From Streptomyces nigrescens (GTDB lineage Bacteria > Actinomycetota > Actinomycetes > Streptomycetales > Streptomycetaceae), in the NCBI GenBank assembly GCA_024349765.1, contig AP026073.1, forward strand, positions 7,192,001 through 7,256,000: 64,000 nucleotides of DNA. The letters run 5' to 3'. Position numbers and translations under genes: made by a program. The notes beneath the pieces were generated by a model. That model saw only the letters and a program-made list of their open reading frames with translations, was not told the DNA's origin and ran no database searches. Shown in pieces: positions 33,483 to 45,176 of this stretch (position 1 is its first letter; every line of letters starts with the position of its first letter).

Positions 33483-34784
33483 GTGGTGAGGCTGGCCCTG
33501 CGGACAGGGCTGAGATGGAAGCTCAGCGCCGCGATCGCGCTCGTCGGAGCGCTGGTCGCGATCGCGCTGAGCCTCGTCGTGCACAACGCGGCCCGCCATT
33601 CCATGCTCGACAACAGCCGGGACGTGCAGGTCGAGCGGCTGAACTTCACCCAGAAGATCTTCGAGTCGACCAGCCGGCTGCAGTTCGGGGCGAAGATCGA
33701 CGATCCGGCGCTGCCGGAGCCGCTGCGCCGCGAGGTCGCGGAGAACGAGCGCGCGACGTATCTGCAGGACACCGGGGAGACGGCGCCGGAGGTGTGGGCG
33801 GCGACGCCGTTGAGCGACGGCCGGGTGCTGTCGATGCACGACCGGTTCCCGGACCGGTTCGCCGTTCTGGACGATCTTGACCAGGCGCTGCTGATCGGTT
33901 CGACCGCCGTGGTGGTGGGCGGCTGTGCGCTGGGCGTACTGGTCGGCGGGCGGCTGTCGAAGCGGCTGCGGAAGGCGGCCGCGGCGGCCGGGAAGCTGGC
34001 CGACGGGGACACCTCGGTACGGATCCGTGACGAGGTCGGCGGCCGGGTCCGGGACGAGACGGACGATCTGGCGTGGGCGGTGGACGCCATGTCGGACGCG
34101 CTCCAGGAGCGGATCGAGGCCGAGCGGCGGGTGACCGCGGACATCGCCCATGAGCTGCGCACGCCGGTCACCGGTCTGCTGACCGCGGCCGAGCTGCTGC
34201 CGCCGGGCCGCCCGTCGGAGCTGGTCCGGGACCGTGCGCAGGCGCTGCGGACGCTCGTCGAGGACGTCCTGGAGGTGGCCCGGCTGGACGGCTACGCCGA
34301 GCGCGCCGAGCTGCAGGACGTGGCGCTGGGCGAGTTCGTGACCCGCCGGGTGCGGGCCCTGGATCCGGACATCAAGATCGATGTCGTACGGGACTCCGAG
34401 GCGACCACCGATCCGCGCCGGCTGGAGCGGATCCTGGGCAATCTGATCGCGAACGCGGCGCGGCACGGCAAGCCGCCGATCGAGGTGACGGTCGAGGGCC
34501 GGGTGCTGCGGGTGCGCGATCACGGGCCCGGTTTCCCGGAGGCGCTGCTCCGCGAGGGCCCGAGCCGGTTCCGCACCGGCAGCAGCGACCGGGCGGGCCG
34601 CGGCCACGGGCTGGGCCTGACCATCGCCGCGGGCCAGGCCCGCGTGCTGGGCGCCCGTCTGACCTTCCGCAACGCGGACGAGCTGACGGACGGTTCGACG
34701 GGCGCGATCTCCGTCCTCTGGCTGCCGGAGAACGCCCCGACGAGTACGGGGAGCTTTCCGGTCATTCATCTTCCGGACAGATAG
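33483..34784 (+). CDS. cseC: sensor histidine kinase CseC
   Basis: A 433-aa kinase starting at GTG. The first membrane helix is AAIALVGALVAIALSLVV (about 15-32). The outer sensor runs to about residue 135, and the second helix is LIGSTAVVVGGCALGVLVGG. A HAMP-like linker leads to the H-box ADIAHELRTPVTGLL, where H223 is the phosphorylation site. N-box (NLIANAARHG), G1 (VRDHGPGFP) and G2 (GRGHGLGLTIA) motifs are complete. It senses cell-wall stress such as glycopeptides. Confidence 0.95.
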   Translation: MVRLALRTGLRWKLSAAIALVGALVAIALSLVVHNAARHSMLDNSRDVQVERLNFTQKIFESTSRLQFGAKIDDPALPEPLRREVAENERATYLQDTGETAPEVWAATPLSDGRVLSMHDRFPDRFAVLDDLDQALLIGSTAVVVGGCALGVLVGGRLSKRLRKAAAAAGKLADGDTSVRIRDEVGGRVRDETDDLAWAVDAMSDALQERIEAERRVTADIAHELRTPVTGLLTAAELLPPGRPSELVRDRAQALRTLVEDVLEVARLDGYAERAELQDVALGEFVTRRVRALDPDIKIDVVRDSEATTDPRRLERILGNLIANAARHGKPPIEVTVEGRVLRVRDHGPGFPEALLREGPSRFRTGSSDRAGRGHGLGLTIAAGQARVLGARLTFRNADELTDGSTGAISVLWLPENAPTSTGSFPVIHLPDR

Positions 34785-34854
34785 CCCACCGTTCCGCTGC
34801 GCTGTGCGGCGCCTCCCACGTACCCGTCCGTCCCGCCGCGGGTCGTCTCGCCGT

Positions 34855-34893
34855 TGCTCCCCCACTGCCTGAAGGGCGTGGGAGGTACCCCCA
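34855..34893. repeat. dispersed palindromic element
   Basis: CTCCCCCAC, a 12-nt centre and GTGGGAG form a hairpin followed by GTACCCCC. From memory, such elements recur between Streptomyces genes, but I cannot count copies here. It lies in the 34785-35243 gap, which also holds the terminator at 34981 and no gene. Confidence 0.5.
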
Positions 34894-34980
34894 TGCGGCG
34901 GGCGGTTGTGTGTCGGGTGCGGTGACAGCCCTACAGACTTCGTCCTCCGGTCTGTCCCCTCCCGTTGGTGGGGGAAATAG

Positions 34981-35031
34981 CTGAGTGGGGGTGCACGCGA
35001 CCAGTCACGTGCACCCCCACTCAGGGTTTTT
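34981..35031. terminator. terminator downstream of cseC
   Basis: A 17-bp perfect stem, CTGAGTGGGGGTGCACG (34981-34997) with its complement at 35008-35024, is followed by GGTTTTT. This is a rare Streptomyces terminator with a T-run on the plus strand. It also separates the operon from the convergent MFS gene. Confidence 0.9.
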
Positions 35032-35243
35032 CCCCACCCACAACGGGAGGGGGCGGGCCGGAGGGGCCTTGATCGTGGACGTAAAGCGAAGCAGTCCACG
35101 AACAAGGCCCCGGAGGTCCGTCACCGCACCCGACAGCCCCGCGCAGCGGCTCGCCCGCCGCAGGCGTAACGGCGAGCGACCACCGCGGCGGGACGGCCGA
35201 GTACGTACGGCGCGCGTCAGTCGCGTCAGCCGCGTCAGCCGCG

Positions 35244-36966
<1,723 letters not shown>

Positions 36967-37024
36967 TTCTTTGGCCCGGTCCTGGGCACGCCTCCCACCA
37001 GCATCGACGACGCAGGAGAGCACC

Positions 37025-37639
37025 ATGAGCACAGGGCAGCAGCGCCGGGGGAACACCCGCCAGCGCATTCAGGACGTCGCTCTGGAGCTGTTCTCCGAAC
37101 AGGGCTACGAGAAGACCTCGCTCCGGGAGATCGCCGAGAAGCTGGACGTCACGAAGGCGGCGCTGTACTACCACTTCAAGACCAAGGAAGACATCGTCAT
37201 CAGCCTGTTCCAGGACCTGGGCCGGCCCTGTGACGAGCTGATCGCCTGGGCCGAGGGGCAGCCGCGGACGCTTCAGACCAAGCTGGAGGTGATCCGCCGC
37301 TACCACGAGGCGCTGCGTTCGGCCGAGCCGCTGTTCCGCTTCATGCAGGAGAACCAGGCCACGGTGCGCGATCTGAGCATCGGCGAGACCTTCAAGGCGC
37401 GCATGCTGACCCTTTTCGGCCTCCTGAAGGAGGACGATGCGGAGCTGACGGATCAGGTGCGCTGCATCACCGCGCTCTTCTCCATGCACGCGGGCATGTT
37501 CGCGATGCAGCACGTCGAAGGCGACCCCGAGGAGAAGCGCAAGGCCATCCTCGAGGTCGCCACAGAACTGGTCACGGCGGCGAACCCGCCGAACCGCCGG
37601 CCAGCCCGGCCGGATTCAGCTCAGACGGCGTCGCCGTGA
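37025..37639 (+). CDS. TetR/AcrR family regulator, probable repressor of the exporter
   Basis: A 204-aa regulator. The HTH is at residues 10-58 (RQRIQDVALELFSEQGYEKTSL, then EKLDVTKAALYYHFKTKEDI). The C-terminal domain is all helical. It is divergent from the exporter and shares its operator region. Its 3' end overlaps the M23 peptidase gene tail to tail by 19 bp. The ligand is unknown; drugs exported by the MFS protein are the natural guess. Confidence 0.9.
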   Translation: MSTGQQRRGNTRQRIQDVALELFSEQGYEKTSLREIAEKLDVTKAALYYHFKTKEDIVISLFQDLGRPCDELIAWAEGQPRTLQTKLEVIRRYHEALRSAEPLFRFMQENQATVRDLSIGETFKARMLTLFGLLKEDDAELTDQVRCITALFSMHAGMFAMQHVEGDPEEKRKAILEVATELVTAANPPNRRPARPDSAQTASP

Positions 37640-38319
37640 GCCCGCAGGAATCCGGTCGGCTCGATGCCCGACCCGTAGTTGGGGCCGGTGCGGACCTCGA
37701 AGTGCAGGTGGGGGCCGGTCGAGTTCCCGGTGCTGCCGGACAGCGCGATCTGCTGACCGGTGCCGACCTGCTGGCCGACGTGGACCTGGATCACTGACAG
37801 GTGCGCGTACTGGGTGTACGTCCCGTTCTCGTGCTGGATCACGATGGCGTTGCCGTACGCCGGGCCGTCACCGCCGCCCCAGGGGCCGGCCTTGATGACG
37901 GTGCCCTTGTGGACGGACTTGACCGCGGTGCCGCTCGGCACGACGAAGTCCTGGCCGCTGTGCTTGTGGGCCCAGTGGCTGCCGGGAATGCCGAAGGGCT
38001 CGCCCAGTGTGTACTTGTCGACCGGCTTGACCCAGGCGTCGGCCTTCTTGGCCGCGTCCTTCTTCGCCTTGGCCGCGGTGGCCTTGGCGTCGGCGGCGGC
38101 CTTGGCCTGGGCGTCGGCCTGCGCGCTGACGGTCGAGCCGACGTGCGAGGTGAGGCCCAGCAGACCACCGTCGGCGGCGGAGGCGGCACCGGCGCCGAGC
38201 GCGACGGTCACACCGACACCGGCGGCCACCACGGCGGCCCGGCGGCGCAGCAGGGACTTCGCGGTCTTCGGGGTACCGGCGGAGTTCTTGGAATGGCGAA
38301 TGGCGGCGAACTTCGACAT
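37621..38319 (-). CDS. secreted M23 family metallopeptidase (LytM-like)
   Basis: A 232-aa exported protein. A basic start and hydrophobic core (AAVVAAGVGVTVALGAG) give a signal peptide cut after ASA at about residue 48. A short Ala/Lys-rich helix follows, then the M23 domain: WAHKHSGQDFVVPSGTAV (His and Asp zinc ligands), GNAIVIQHENG and GPHLHFEVRTG (HxH). It should cut peptidoglycan cross-links. The leader is long: no other gene lies between 38320 and 38984, and a 7-bp-arm hairpin is at 38401-38431. Such genes in Streptomyces can be under c-di-AMP riboswitches, but I could not recognise the conserved core here. Confidence 0.9.
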   Translation of the reverse strand: MSKFAAIRHSKNSAGTPKTAKSLLRRRAAVVAAGVGVTVALGAGAASAADGGLLGLTSHVGSTVSAQADAQAKAAADAKATAAKAKKDAAKKADAWVKPVDKYTLGEPFGIPGSHWAHKHSGQDFVVPSGTAVKSVHKGTVIKAGPWGGGDGPAYGNAIVIQHENGTYTQYAHLSVIQVHVGQQVGTGQQIALSGSTGNSTGPHLHFEVRTGPNYGSGIEPTGFLRAHGDAV

Positions 38320-38753
38320 GCGGGTTTTTTCCTTCCGGAATTCGATCAGGAAGATCTGGGAGATCAGAGAGATCAGGAATTTCGCGACTTCCCGGCTGCG
38401 GACCGGTAGCGCCATTCCTTGGTAACCGGTCGGGGCCGCCTGGCCAAGACCCTCCGCTACTAAGCGGGCCCGTACGAAAGCCGTCGGGAAAGAACCTCTT
38501 GCATTCCGTCCGGACCTTTGCATGACCGGCATGAATCACCGCATACCGGACAGCTGGACTGCCCATGAAATGGCTGCTGATCAGGCCTTTTACCCGTACA
38601 TTGCCCAGGTGGAGGTGCCGCTCCGGCCCCCGCCCCCACCACGCCCCGCCTCAGCCCCCGAAAACCCCCGCCCCGCCGCCCGCCCTTTCTTCTAATTCCG
38701 CTAGTAGGCCCGAAACCGGCTGTGCGCCATGTCACCACCGGATCGGCTCCTTT

Positions 38754-38813
38754 GTGACCTGGGTTACCCGGTCAATGTGACCTGGATTACCGGAGAGCTG
38801 TGACCCGCATTAC
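38754..38813. promoter_or_regulatory. three operator-like direct repeats at 23-bp spacing
   Basis: GTGACCTGGGTTAC starts at 38754, GTGACCTGGATTAC at 38777 and GTGACCCGCATTAC at 38800. The first two are near-palindromic (GTGACC with GGTTAC or GATTAC). Spacing of exactly 23 bp puts them on the same face of the helix after about two turns. They lie 185-230 bp upstream of the first NACHT gene and about 435 bp upstream of the leftward M23 gene. Confidence 0.65.
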
Positions 38814-38984
38814 TCGCGGGCGCTCATCCGGTTATTGCGAAGGGATTGTCCGGGCGCGCGGGATCGCGAATTCCGTGACCGCCGCCACACCGTCCCGGCT
38901 AGCCTGGCCCCACGACATCACCGGCCGCGTGACGGCCACGTCACCGGTCACGGACCACCGGCCACGGGGGAGGCGGCGCGCACG

Positions 38985-41900
38985 ATGGACCCGTCAGCAG
39001 TGGGCATACGACTCGCGTCCGGCGCGGTCGCACCGCTCGTCCGGAAGCTCTTCGTCAAGGAGGGGCCGGGCGCCGGCCTCGTCCCGGCCCCCGTACGGAT
39101 CTCCGCCCTGGTGTCCTTCACCGGCGAGCAGCGCACCCTCACCCGCAAGGACCTGCACACACTCGCCGCGGAACTGGTGCGGCGGGCGTTACGCAACCGC
39201 GGCCCCGGCGAACGCCCGGTCCCCGAGGACGAGGAACGCGCGGTGGCCGACGCGCTGGCCGCCACCCTGCACGCCCTCGGCGACCTCGACATGGACGACG
39301 TACAGGCCGTCCGGCTCGGCGCCGGAGCCCTCGCCGACCGCCTGCTGACCGCGGCCCCGGTCGCCGCCCGCGACCTGTCCCGGGACGCCGAGCTGCTGCA
39401 CCGCGCCCTGCTCGACACCGCCTGCCTGCACATCGTGCACTTCTTCAGCCAGCGGTCGGCCTTCGTCGCCCGCACCCTCGTCCAGCAGAGCCGCAGCCTG
39501 GACGGCCTGATCGCCACCATGGACGCGTTCCTCGAACGGCACCCCTCCCCGCGGGCCGCGGACCTCGCCTTCGAGCGCAGCTATCTCACCTACGTGGCGC
39601 GCAAACACAGCCGACTCACCATCTACGGCATCGACCTGACCCACTCCCCGGACCGCTGGCCGCTCGACGCCGCGTACATGAGCCTCGCGGCGACACCGGC
39701 CGCCGGACGCGGACCGGAGACCCCCGGCCCGCGGGAGGAGGACGGCGCCCACCCGGCCGGCGCCCCGGCCCCGCTCCCCGCCGACCAGGCCCTGGCCGGC
39801 CGCGACCGGGTGCTGCTGCGCGGCGTGGCCGGCTCCGGCAAGAGCACCCTCGTGCAGTGGCTGGCCGTCTCCTGCACCAAGGCCCCCGGCGAGACGCCGC
39901 TCCCCCACCTCTACGGCCGGATCCCGTTCGTTCTGCCGCTGCGCACCCTCACCCGCGACGGCGCGCCGCTGCCGACCCCGGACCGCTTCCTGGCGGCCGT
40001 CGGCTGCCCGCTGTCCGGCGCCCGGCCCGACGGCTGGACCGACCGGGTGCTGGCCTCCGGGCGGGGCCTGCTCCTCGTCGACGGGCTGGACGAGATCCCG
40101 GACCGCGAGCGCGCACAGGCCCGGCACTGGCTGCGCGATCTGCTCGACGCGTTCCCGGACAACCTGTGGCTGGTCACCACCCGGCCCTCCGCGGTGCGCG
40201 ACGACTGGCTCGCCCCCGACGGCTTCGACGAGCTGACGCTGGCGCCGCTGCGCCGCGCCGAGGTCACCGCGTTCATCGGCCGCTGGCACGACGCGGCCCG
40301 CCGCGACGCCGAGGACCCCGCCCGCCTCGACGCGTACGAGCAGTCGCTGCTGGCCGCCGTCCACACCAAGCAGGACCTCGCCCGGCTCGCCACCAACCCC
40401 CTCATGTGCGGGCTGATCTGCGCCCTGCACCGCGACCGGCGCGGCTATCTGCCCACCGGCCGCAAGGAGCTGTACGACGCGGCGCTGGTCATGCTGCTCT
40501 CCCGCCGCGACCGCGAGCGCGACATGACCGCCCCCACGGGCATCGAGCTGAACGACGAGCCGCAGATCCAGCTGCTGCAGCGGCTGGCGTACTGGCTGAT
40601 CCGCAACGGCCGGACGGAGCTGGACCGGGAACGGGCCGAGCGGACCGTCGGCGAGGCGCTGCCGGCGGTACCGGCGGCCGCCCGGCAGGGGGACGCGGCG
40701 GCCGTGCTGCGCCATCTGCTGCTGCGCAGCGGACTGCTGCGCGAACCGGTGGCCGGTTCGGTGCAGTTCGTCCACCGCACGTTCCAGGACTACCTGGGTG
40801 CCAAGGCGGCCGTCGAGGACGGTGACATCGGGCTGCTGGTGGCGCATGCGGACGACGTCCAGTGGGAGGACGTGATCCGGTTGGCGGTGGCGCACGCCCG
40901 CCCGCGCGAACGGGCCGAACTCCTGCGGGAGTTGCTCACCCGCGGCGACTGCGCCGCCGACCCCCTGACCGGGCTGCGGATCCACCTGCTCGCCCTGGCC
41001 TGCCTGGAGCACGCGACGGAACTCGACCCGGCCGTACGGGAGGAGGTGAACGCGCGGGCGCGGGCGATCCTGCCGCCGCGGAGCCGGGAGGAGTCACGGC
41101 TGCTGTCCTCGGTGGGGCCGCTGGTCGTGGAGCTGCTGCCCGGACCGGACGGCTTGGAGGACGACGAGGCGCAGGAGGTGGTGGCGACGGCGGCGCTGGT
41201 CGGGTCGGATGCGGGGCTGGAGGTGATCAAGCGGTTCCGTTCCCATGCCTCGGCCCGCGTCGGGGTGCAACTCGCCGCGTCCTGGCGGACGTTCGATACC
41301 GAGCGCTATGCCCGGGAGGTCCTGCGACACCTCGACGAGAGGGTGACGATCACCGCCGAGTCCACCGAGGAGCTGCGCCTGCTCAAGGCGCTCGGAGGCC
41401 GGCAACGCATCGTGGTGAGCGGCTCGTACACCGCTCGCGAGCTCCTCGACGAGCTGGTCCACGAGCCGCTCAGAAGTCTGACGATCACGGAGAACCCGGA
41501 GATCACCGACCTCGGCTTCCTCCGCGAGTTCCCGAACCTGGAGTTTCTGTCGCTGTGGGGGTGCCCCTCGGTCGAAAGCCTCGTCCCACTCGCGGACCTC
41601 GGCCTCCGCACGCTGAACCTGTCCGGGCCGCCGGATCAGGATCTGCCGACCCCGCCCGGTCTCGACGCGCTGACCGGCCTCACCGACCTGAACCTCTACA
41701 CCCGGCTGCCGGACGGTATCGCGGCGCTGCCCACGGGTGATTCGCTGACTTTTCTGGGGCTTGGCCAGCCCCTCGGAAACGAGTTCGTGGGTCTGGCTTC
41801 CCGGCCCAGCCTGCGCACCCTGTCTCTCCCCCGGCTCACGGACGGATTCGGCGAGGAGCAGTGGGCCGAGTTGGCCGCACTGCCGGAACTGCGCTGGCTG

Positions 41901-42224
41901 TCCGTGGGCCTGGCGTCCGACGAGGTGTGGTCGCTGGACCTTCCGCCGGGCGTCCGGCTCCCCCAGGTCACCACCCTCGACCTGGTCAATCCGGCCCGGC
42001 TGTCCGCTGCCCGGCTGAGCGTGCTGCTGGAGACTCTGCTTCCGGCCTTTCCCTGCCTGACCAGCCTCAACGTATACGGTTCGATCGACGCCCCGATCCC
42101 CCTTCCCCCCTTGACCGGGCTGTCCGAGCTCCGCGAAGTCGGCCTCTACAACCTCCGCCCCGACCCCGCCCCCGACCTCCCGCCCGGCGTCGAACTCACC
42201 CTCCACCCCCGCCCCCGCACATAG
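38985..42224 (+). CDS. NACHT-domain STAND ATPase with leucine-rich-repeat sensor
   Basis: A 1079-aa NLR-like protein. The helical N-terminal domain of about 200 residues ([21 protein letters not shown]) leads to a conserved linker, [21 protein letters not shown]. The NACHT core follows: Walker [10 protein letters not shown] (280-288), Walker [13 protein letters not shown] (363-374), sensor VTTRPSAV, then [23 protein letters not shown] and the winged-helix end [14 protein letters not shown]. From about residue 810 to the end there are leucine-rich repeats ([34 protein letters not shown] and later units). Bacterial NACHT proteins of this kind can defend against phage. The effector is not obvious; the N-terminal helical domain is the candidate. 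GGGGGAGG precedes the ATG. Confidence 0.88.
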   Translation: MDPSAVGIRLASGAVAPLVRKLFVKEGPGAGLVPAPVRISALVSFTGEQRTLTRKDLHTLAAELVRRALRNRGPGERPVPEDEERAVADALAATLHALGDLDMDDVQAVRLGAGALADRLLTAAPVAARDLSRDAELLHRALLDTACLHIVHFFSQRSAFVARTLVQQSRSLDGLIATMDAFLERHPSPRAADLAFERSYLTYVARKHSRLTIYGIDLTHSPDRWPLDAAYMSLAATPAAGRGPETPGPREEDGAHPAGAPAPLPADQALAGRDRVLLRGVAGSGKSTLVQWLAVSCTKAPGETPLPHLYGRIPFVLPLRTLTRDGAPLPTPDRFLAAVGCPLSGARPDGWTDRVLASGRGLLLVDGLDEIPDRERAQARHWLRDLLDAFPDNLWLVTTRPSAVRDDWLAPDGFDELTLAPLRRAEVTAFIGRWHDAARRDAEDPARLDAYEQSLLAAVHTKQDLARLATNPLMCGLICALHRDRRGYLPTGRKELYDAALVMLLSRRDRERDMTAPTGIELNDEPQIQLLQRLAYWLIRNGRTELDRERAERTVGEALPAVPAAARQGDAAAVLRHLLLRSGLLREPVAGSVQFVHRTFQDYLGAKAAVEDGDIGLLVAHADDVQWEDVIRLAVAHARPRERAELLRELLTRGDCAADPLTGLRIHLLALACLEHATELDPAVREEVNARARAILPPRSREESRLLSSVGPLVVELLPGPDGLEDDEAQEVVATAALVGSDAGLEVIKRFRSHASARVGVQLAASWRTFDTERYAREVLRHLDERVTITAESTEELRLLKALGGRQRIVVSGSYTARELLDELVHEPLRSLTITENPEITDLGFLREFPNLEFLSLWGCPSVESLVPLADLGLRTLNLSGPPDQDLPTPPGLDALTGLTDLNLYTRLPDGIAALPTGDSLTFLGLGQPLGNEFVGLASRPSLRTLSLPRLTDGFGEEQWAELAALPELRWLSVGLASDEVWSLDLPPGVRLPQVTTLDLVNPARLSAARLSVLLETLLPAFPCLTSLNVYGSIDAPIPLPPLTGLSELREVGLYNLRPDPAPDLPPGVELTLHPRPRT

Positions 42225-42282
42225 GCTGGGACGGGTACAGGCGCTCAACGTCCCTGCCCGGTACCGCAGTTACGGGAAGTCC

Positions 42283-44889
42283 ATGGATCCCACGAGCCTC
42301 GCCGCACGTCTCGCCCCGCACACCGTCGATCCCCTCGTCCGCAAGCTGTTCCGCACCGACGGGCCGGTCACCGAGCTGGTCGGCCGGCCCGTTCCGATCG
42401 CGCTGCTGGTGTCGTTCACCGGCGAGAAGCCGGAGTTGAGCGCGTCCGACCTGGACGAGCTCGCCGCGTCCCTCGTCGCGCGGGCGACGGGTGCCGGGGA
42501 CCCGGACCTGGCCGCCGCGCTGGCCCGTACGCTGCGGGCGCTCGCCGAGACCGGGATGGACGACGTCGACGCGGCGCGGCTGCTGCCCGCGGAGTTCGCC
42601 CGCCGGCTGTGCGCGCGGGTGCCCGGGGCCGCGCGCCCGCTCGCAGGGGACCGTGCGCGGCTGTACGGGCTGCTGGTGGACGTGGTGGCCCGGCACGTCC
42701 TGTACTTCCTCACCCGGCGGTCGCCGTACGTGGCCCACACCCTCGCCGAGCAGACCCGTACGCTCGCCGAGCTGATCCACGGGCCGGACGCCGCGGCCGC
42801 CGCACCACCGGAACGCGCCCCCGGAGAATCCGCCACCCCCAACAGCCCTGTCCCCCACGGCACCTCATCCGGGGAGGACGCCGTCGACGAGGACGCCTTC
42901 GAGGAGGAGTACGCGCGGCGCACCGCCGCCCTGCACAACCACCTCACCATCTACGGCATCGACCTCGCGCACTCCCCGGACAGCTGGCCGCTGGACGCCG
43001 CCTATCTGGGGCTGCAGTGCGAGCCGGGGTCCCCGGAGGACGATCCGCCGCTGCCCGCGGAGCGGGCGCTGGCCGGGCGCGGGCGGGTGCTGGTGCGCGG
43101 GGTGGCCGGGTCCGGCAAGACGACGCTGCTGCAGTGGCTGACCGTCGCCACGGCCCGCGACGAGCTGCCGGACGCGCTGGCGGAGCTGCGCGGCCGGGTG
43201 CCGTTCCTGCTGCCGGTGCGCCGTTTCGCCCGGGCGGGGCTGCCCGCCCCGGAGACGTTCCTGGACGCGGTCGGCTATCCGGACGCGGGCCGGGCGCCGG
43301 CCGGCTGGACGGAGCGGGTGCTGGCGGAGGGGCGGGCGCTGCTTCTGGTCGACGGGGTCGACGAGGCGCCGGAGGACGAGCGGGAGCAGCTGCGCCGCAA
43401 GCTCGGCGAGTGGACCGGCCGCTACCCGGACAACGTCTGGATCGTCACCTCCCGGCCGTCCGCGGTGCCCGGCAACTGGCTGGCCGACGAGGGCTTCGGG
43501 GAGGTGGCGCTGGCGCCGATGAGCCGGGAGGACGTCGCCGCGTTCATCCAGCGCTGGCACCGGGCCGCGGCCCAGCAGCGCCCGACCGACCTCGACCGGC
43601 TCGCCGGCTACGAGCGAACGCTGCTGAACGCGGTGCGGATCACCCGCGATCTGGGGCGGCTGGCGACCAATCCGCTGATGTGCGGGCTGCTGTGCGCCCT
43701 CCACCGCGACCGGCGCGGTTATCTGCCGCACGGCCGCAAGGAGCTCTACGACGCGGCGCTGTCGATGCTGCTGGAGCGGCGTGACCGGGAGCGGGCGATG
43801 GGGGCGCCCGACGGGGTGGAGCTGACCCGGCAGCCGAAGATCCAGCTGCTGCAGAAGCTGGCCCACTGGATGCTGATCCACGGCCGTTCGGAGATGGACC
43901 GGGCGACGGCGGTCGCGACGCTGGCGGAGCATCTGCCGGCCGTTCCGGACGCCGCCCGGCAGGGCGGGCCGGAGGAGGTGTTCCGGCATCTGCTCAACCG
44001 GACCGGGCTGCTGCGGGAGCCGACGCCCGGCACCGTCGACTTCGTGCACCGCACGTTCCAGGACTACCTGTCCGCGCGGGCGGTGGTACAGCGGCACGAT
44101 TTCCCGCTGCTGCTGGAGCACGCGCACCACGACGCGTGGGAGGACGTCATCCGGATGGCGGTGGCGCTGGCCCGGCCGGACGAGTGCGCGGCTCTGCTGG
44201 ACGGGCTGCTGGCCCCGCATGCGGGCGTGCGGGCCGCGGAGGCCCGGCACCGCAAGCTGCTGGCGGCGGCCTGTCTGGAGCACGCCGCCGAGCTGGATCC
44301 GGCGGTCCGGGCGCGGGTGCAGCGCTTCACCCGGGACATGGTGCGTCCCGGTACGCCGTCGGCGGCCCGGGCGCTGGGCTGGATCGGGCCGATCGTGCTG
44401 GAGATGCTGCCGGACCCCACCCAGGCCCCGGACCCGGAGGCGGTGCTTCTGGCGATCACCGCCACGTCGATCGCGGACGACATGGCGATCGACTATCTGA
44501 CGGGGCTGCGCGACCGGGCGCACCACGACATCCGGGCGCAGCTCGCCGGGGCGTGGCGGCGCTACGACACGGCCCGCTACGCCCGCGAGATCATCGCCCA
44601 CCTCGATCCGGCCGAGCTCTATTTCCCGGTGTCCGGCCCGGAGGAACTGCAGGCGCTGCGCCGGCTGGGCGGCCGTCCGCACCTGCGGATCGCGGGGTAC
44701 TTCACCCCGGACCAGCTGGTCGAGGGCATCGCGCCGGCCGAGGGCCTGACCCGGCTGTGGCTCGCGTACGACCTCGGCGTTTCGATGGAGTGGCTGTCCG
44801 CCTTTCCGAATCTGGACACGCTGCGGATCGGCCACCGTATTCCGCCGGTGCAGGGGGTTCCGGACGGAATTCGGGTGGTGCGGCGGTAA
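42283..44889 (+). CDS. second NACHT-domain STAND ATPase, short C-terminus
   Basis: An 868-aa paralogue of the preceding protein. It shares the start ([23 protein letters not shown]), the linker [21 protein letters not shown], Walker [10 protein letters not shown] (273-281), Walker [14 protein letters not shown] (352-364), TSRPSAV and [14 protein letters not shown]. After the helical region it has only a short repeat-like end ([29 protein letters not shown]), so the sensor is about 200 residues shorter. It starts 58 bp after the first gene, so the two are probably one transcript. It may be the signalling or regulatory partner, or it may recognise a different ligand. Confidence 0.88.
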   Translation: MDPTSLAARLAPHTVDPLVRKLFRTDGPVTELVGRPVPIALLVSFTGEKPELSASDLDELAASLVARATGAGDPDLAAALARTLRALAETGMDDVDAARLLPAEFARRLCARVPGAARPLAGDRARLYGLLVDVVARHVLYFLTRRSPYVAHTLAEQTRTLAELIHGPDAAAAAPPERAPGESATPNSPVPHGTSSGEDAVDEDAFEEEYARRTAALHNHLTIYGIDLAHSPDSWPLDAAYLGLQCEPGSPEDDPPLPAERALAGRGRVLVRGVAGSGKTTLLQWLTVATARDELPDALAELRGRVPFLLPVRRFARAGLPAPETFLDAVGYPDAGRAPAGWTERVLAEGRALLLVDGVDEAPEDEREQLRRKLGEWTGRYPDNVWIVTSRPSAVPGNWLADEGFGEVALAPMSREDVAAFIQRWHRAAAQQRPTDLDRLAGYERTLLNAVRITRDLGRLATNPLMCGLLCALHRDRRGYLPHGRKELYDAALSMLLERRDRERAMGAPDGVELTRQPKIQLLQKLAHWMLIHGRSEMDRATAVATLAEHLPAVPDAARQGGPEEVFRHLLNRTGLLREPTPGTVDFVHRTFQDYLSARAVVQRHDFPLLLEHAHHDAWEDVIRMAVALARPDECAALLDGLLAPHAGVRAAEARHRKLLAAACLEHAAELDPAVRARVQRFTRDMVRPGTPSAARALGWIGPIVLEMLPDPTQAPDPEAVLLAITATSIADDMAIDYLTGLRDRAHHDIRAQLAGAWRRYDTARYAREIIAHLDPAELYFPVSGPEELQALRRLGGRPHLRIAGYFTPDQLVEGIAPAEGLTRLWLAYDLGVSMEWLSAFPNLDTLRIGHRIPPVQGVPDGIRVVRR

Positions 44890-45071
44890 TCACCGGAGCT
44901 AATGGTTCCGGAAGCGCGCGGAAGCATCCCGGAAGTGTGCGGAAGTGCCGCGGGAAGCGTGCCGGAAGATTGGCCTCCGCGGCGTCGGGTGTCTCATCCG
45001 TATCTACTGCATCGTGCGTATCCGCCGTATACCGAGCACCCGTATCCGCACGTATCCGCAAACGGAAACGG

Positions 45072-45108
45072 AACTGCCCGGAATCGTTTCGTACGATTCC
45101 GGGCAGTT
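45072..45108. terminator. terminator between the second NACHT gene and clpC
   Basis: A 16-bp perfect stem, AACTGCCCGGAATCGT (45072-45087) with its complement at 45093-45108, and loop TTCGT. It serves both convergent genes. The rest of 44890-45176 holds GGAAG- and CGTATCCGC-type short repeats and no gene. Confidence 0.9.
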
Positions 45109-45176
45109 TCGGTGCACCTGCTCCGTTTTATTCGGTTGGGGCGCTATGGCCGCGTGGCGCGGTGAGGCGTTTCCGC

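Noticed and set aside
38320..38760. c-di-AMP (ydaO) riboswitch before the M23 gene
   Set aside because: The gene type fits, but I cannot find the conserved core motifs, so I list it only as something to test.
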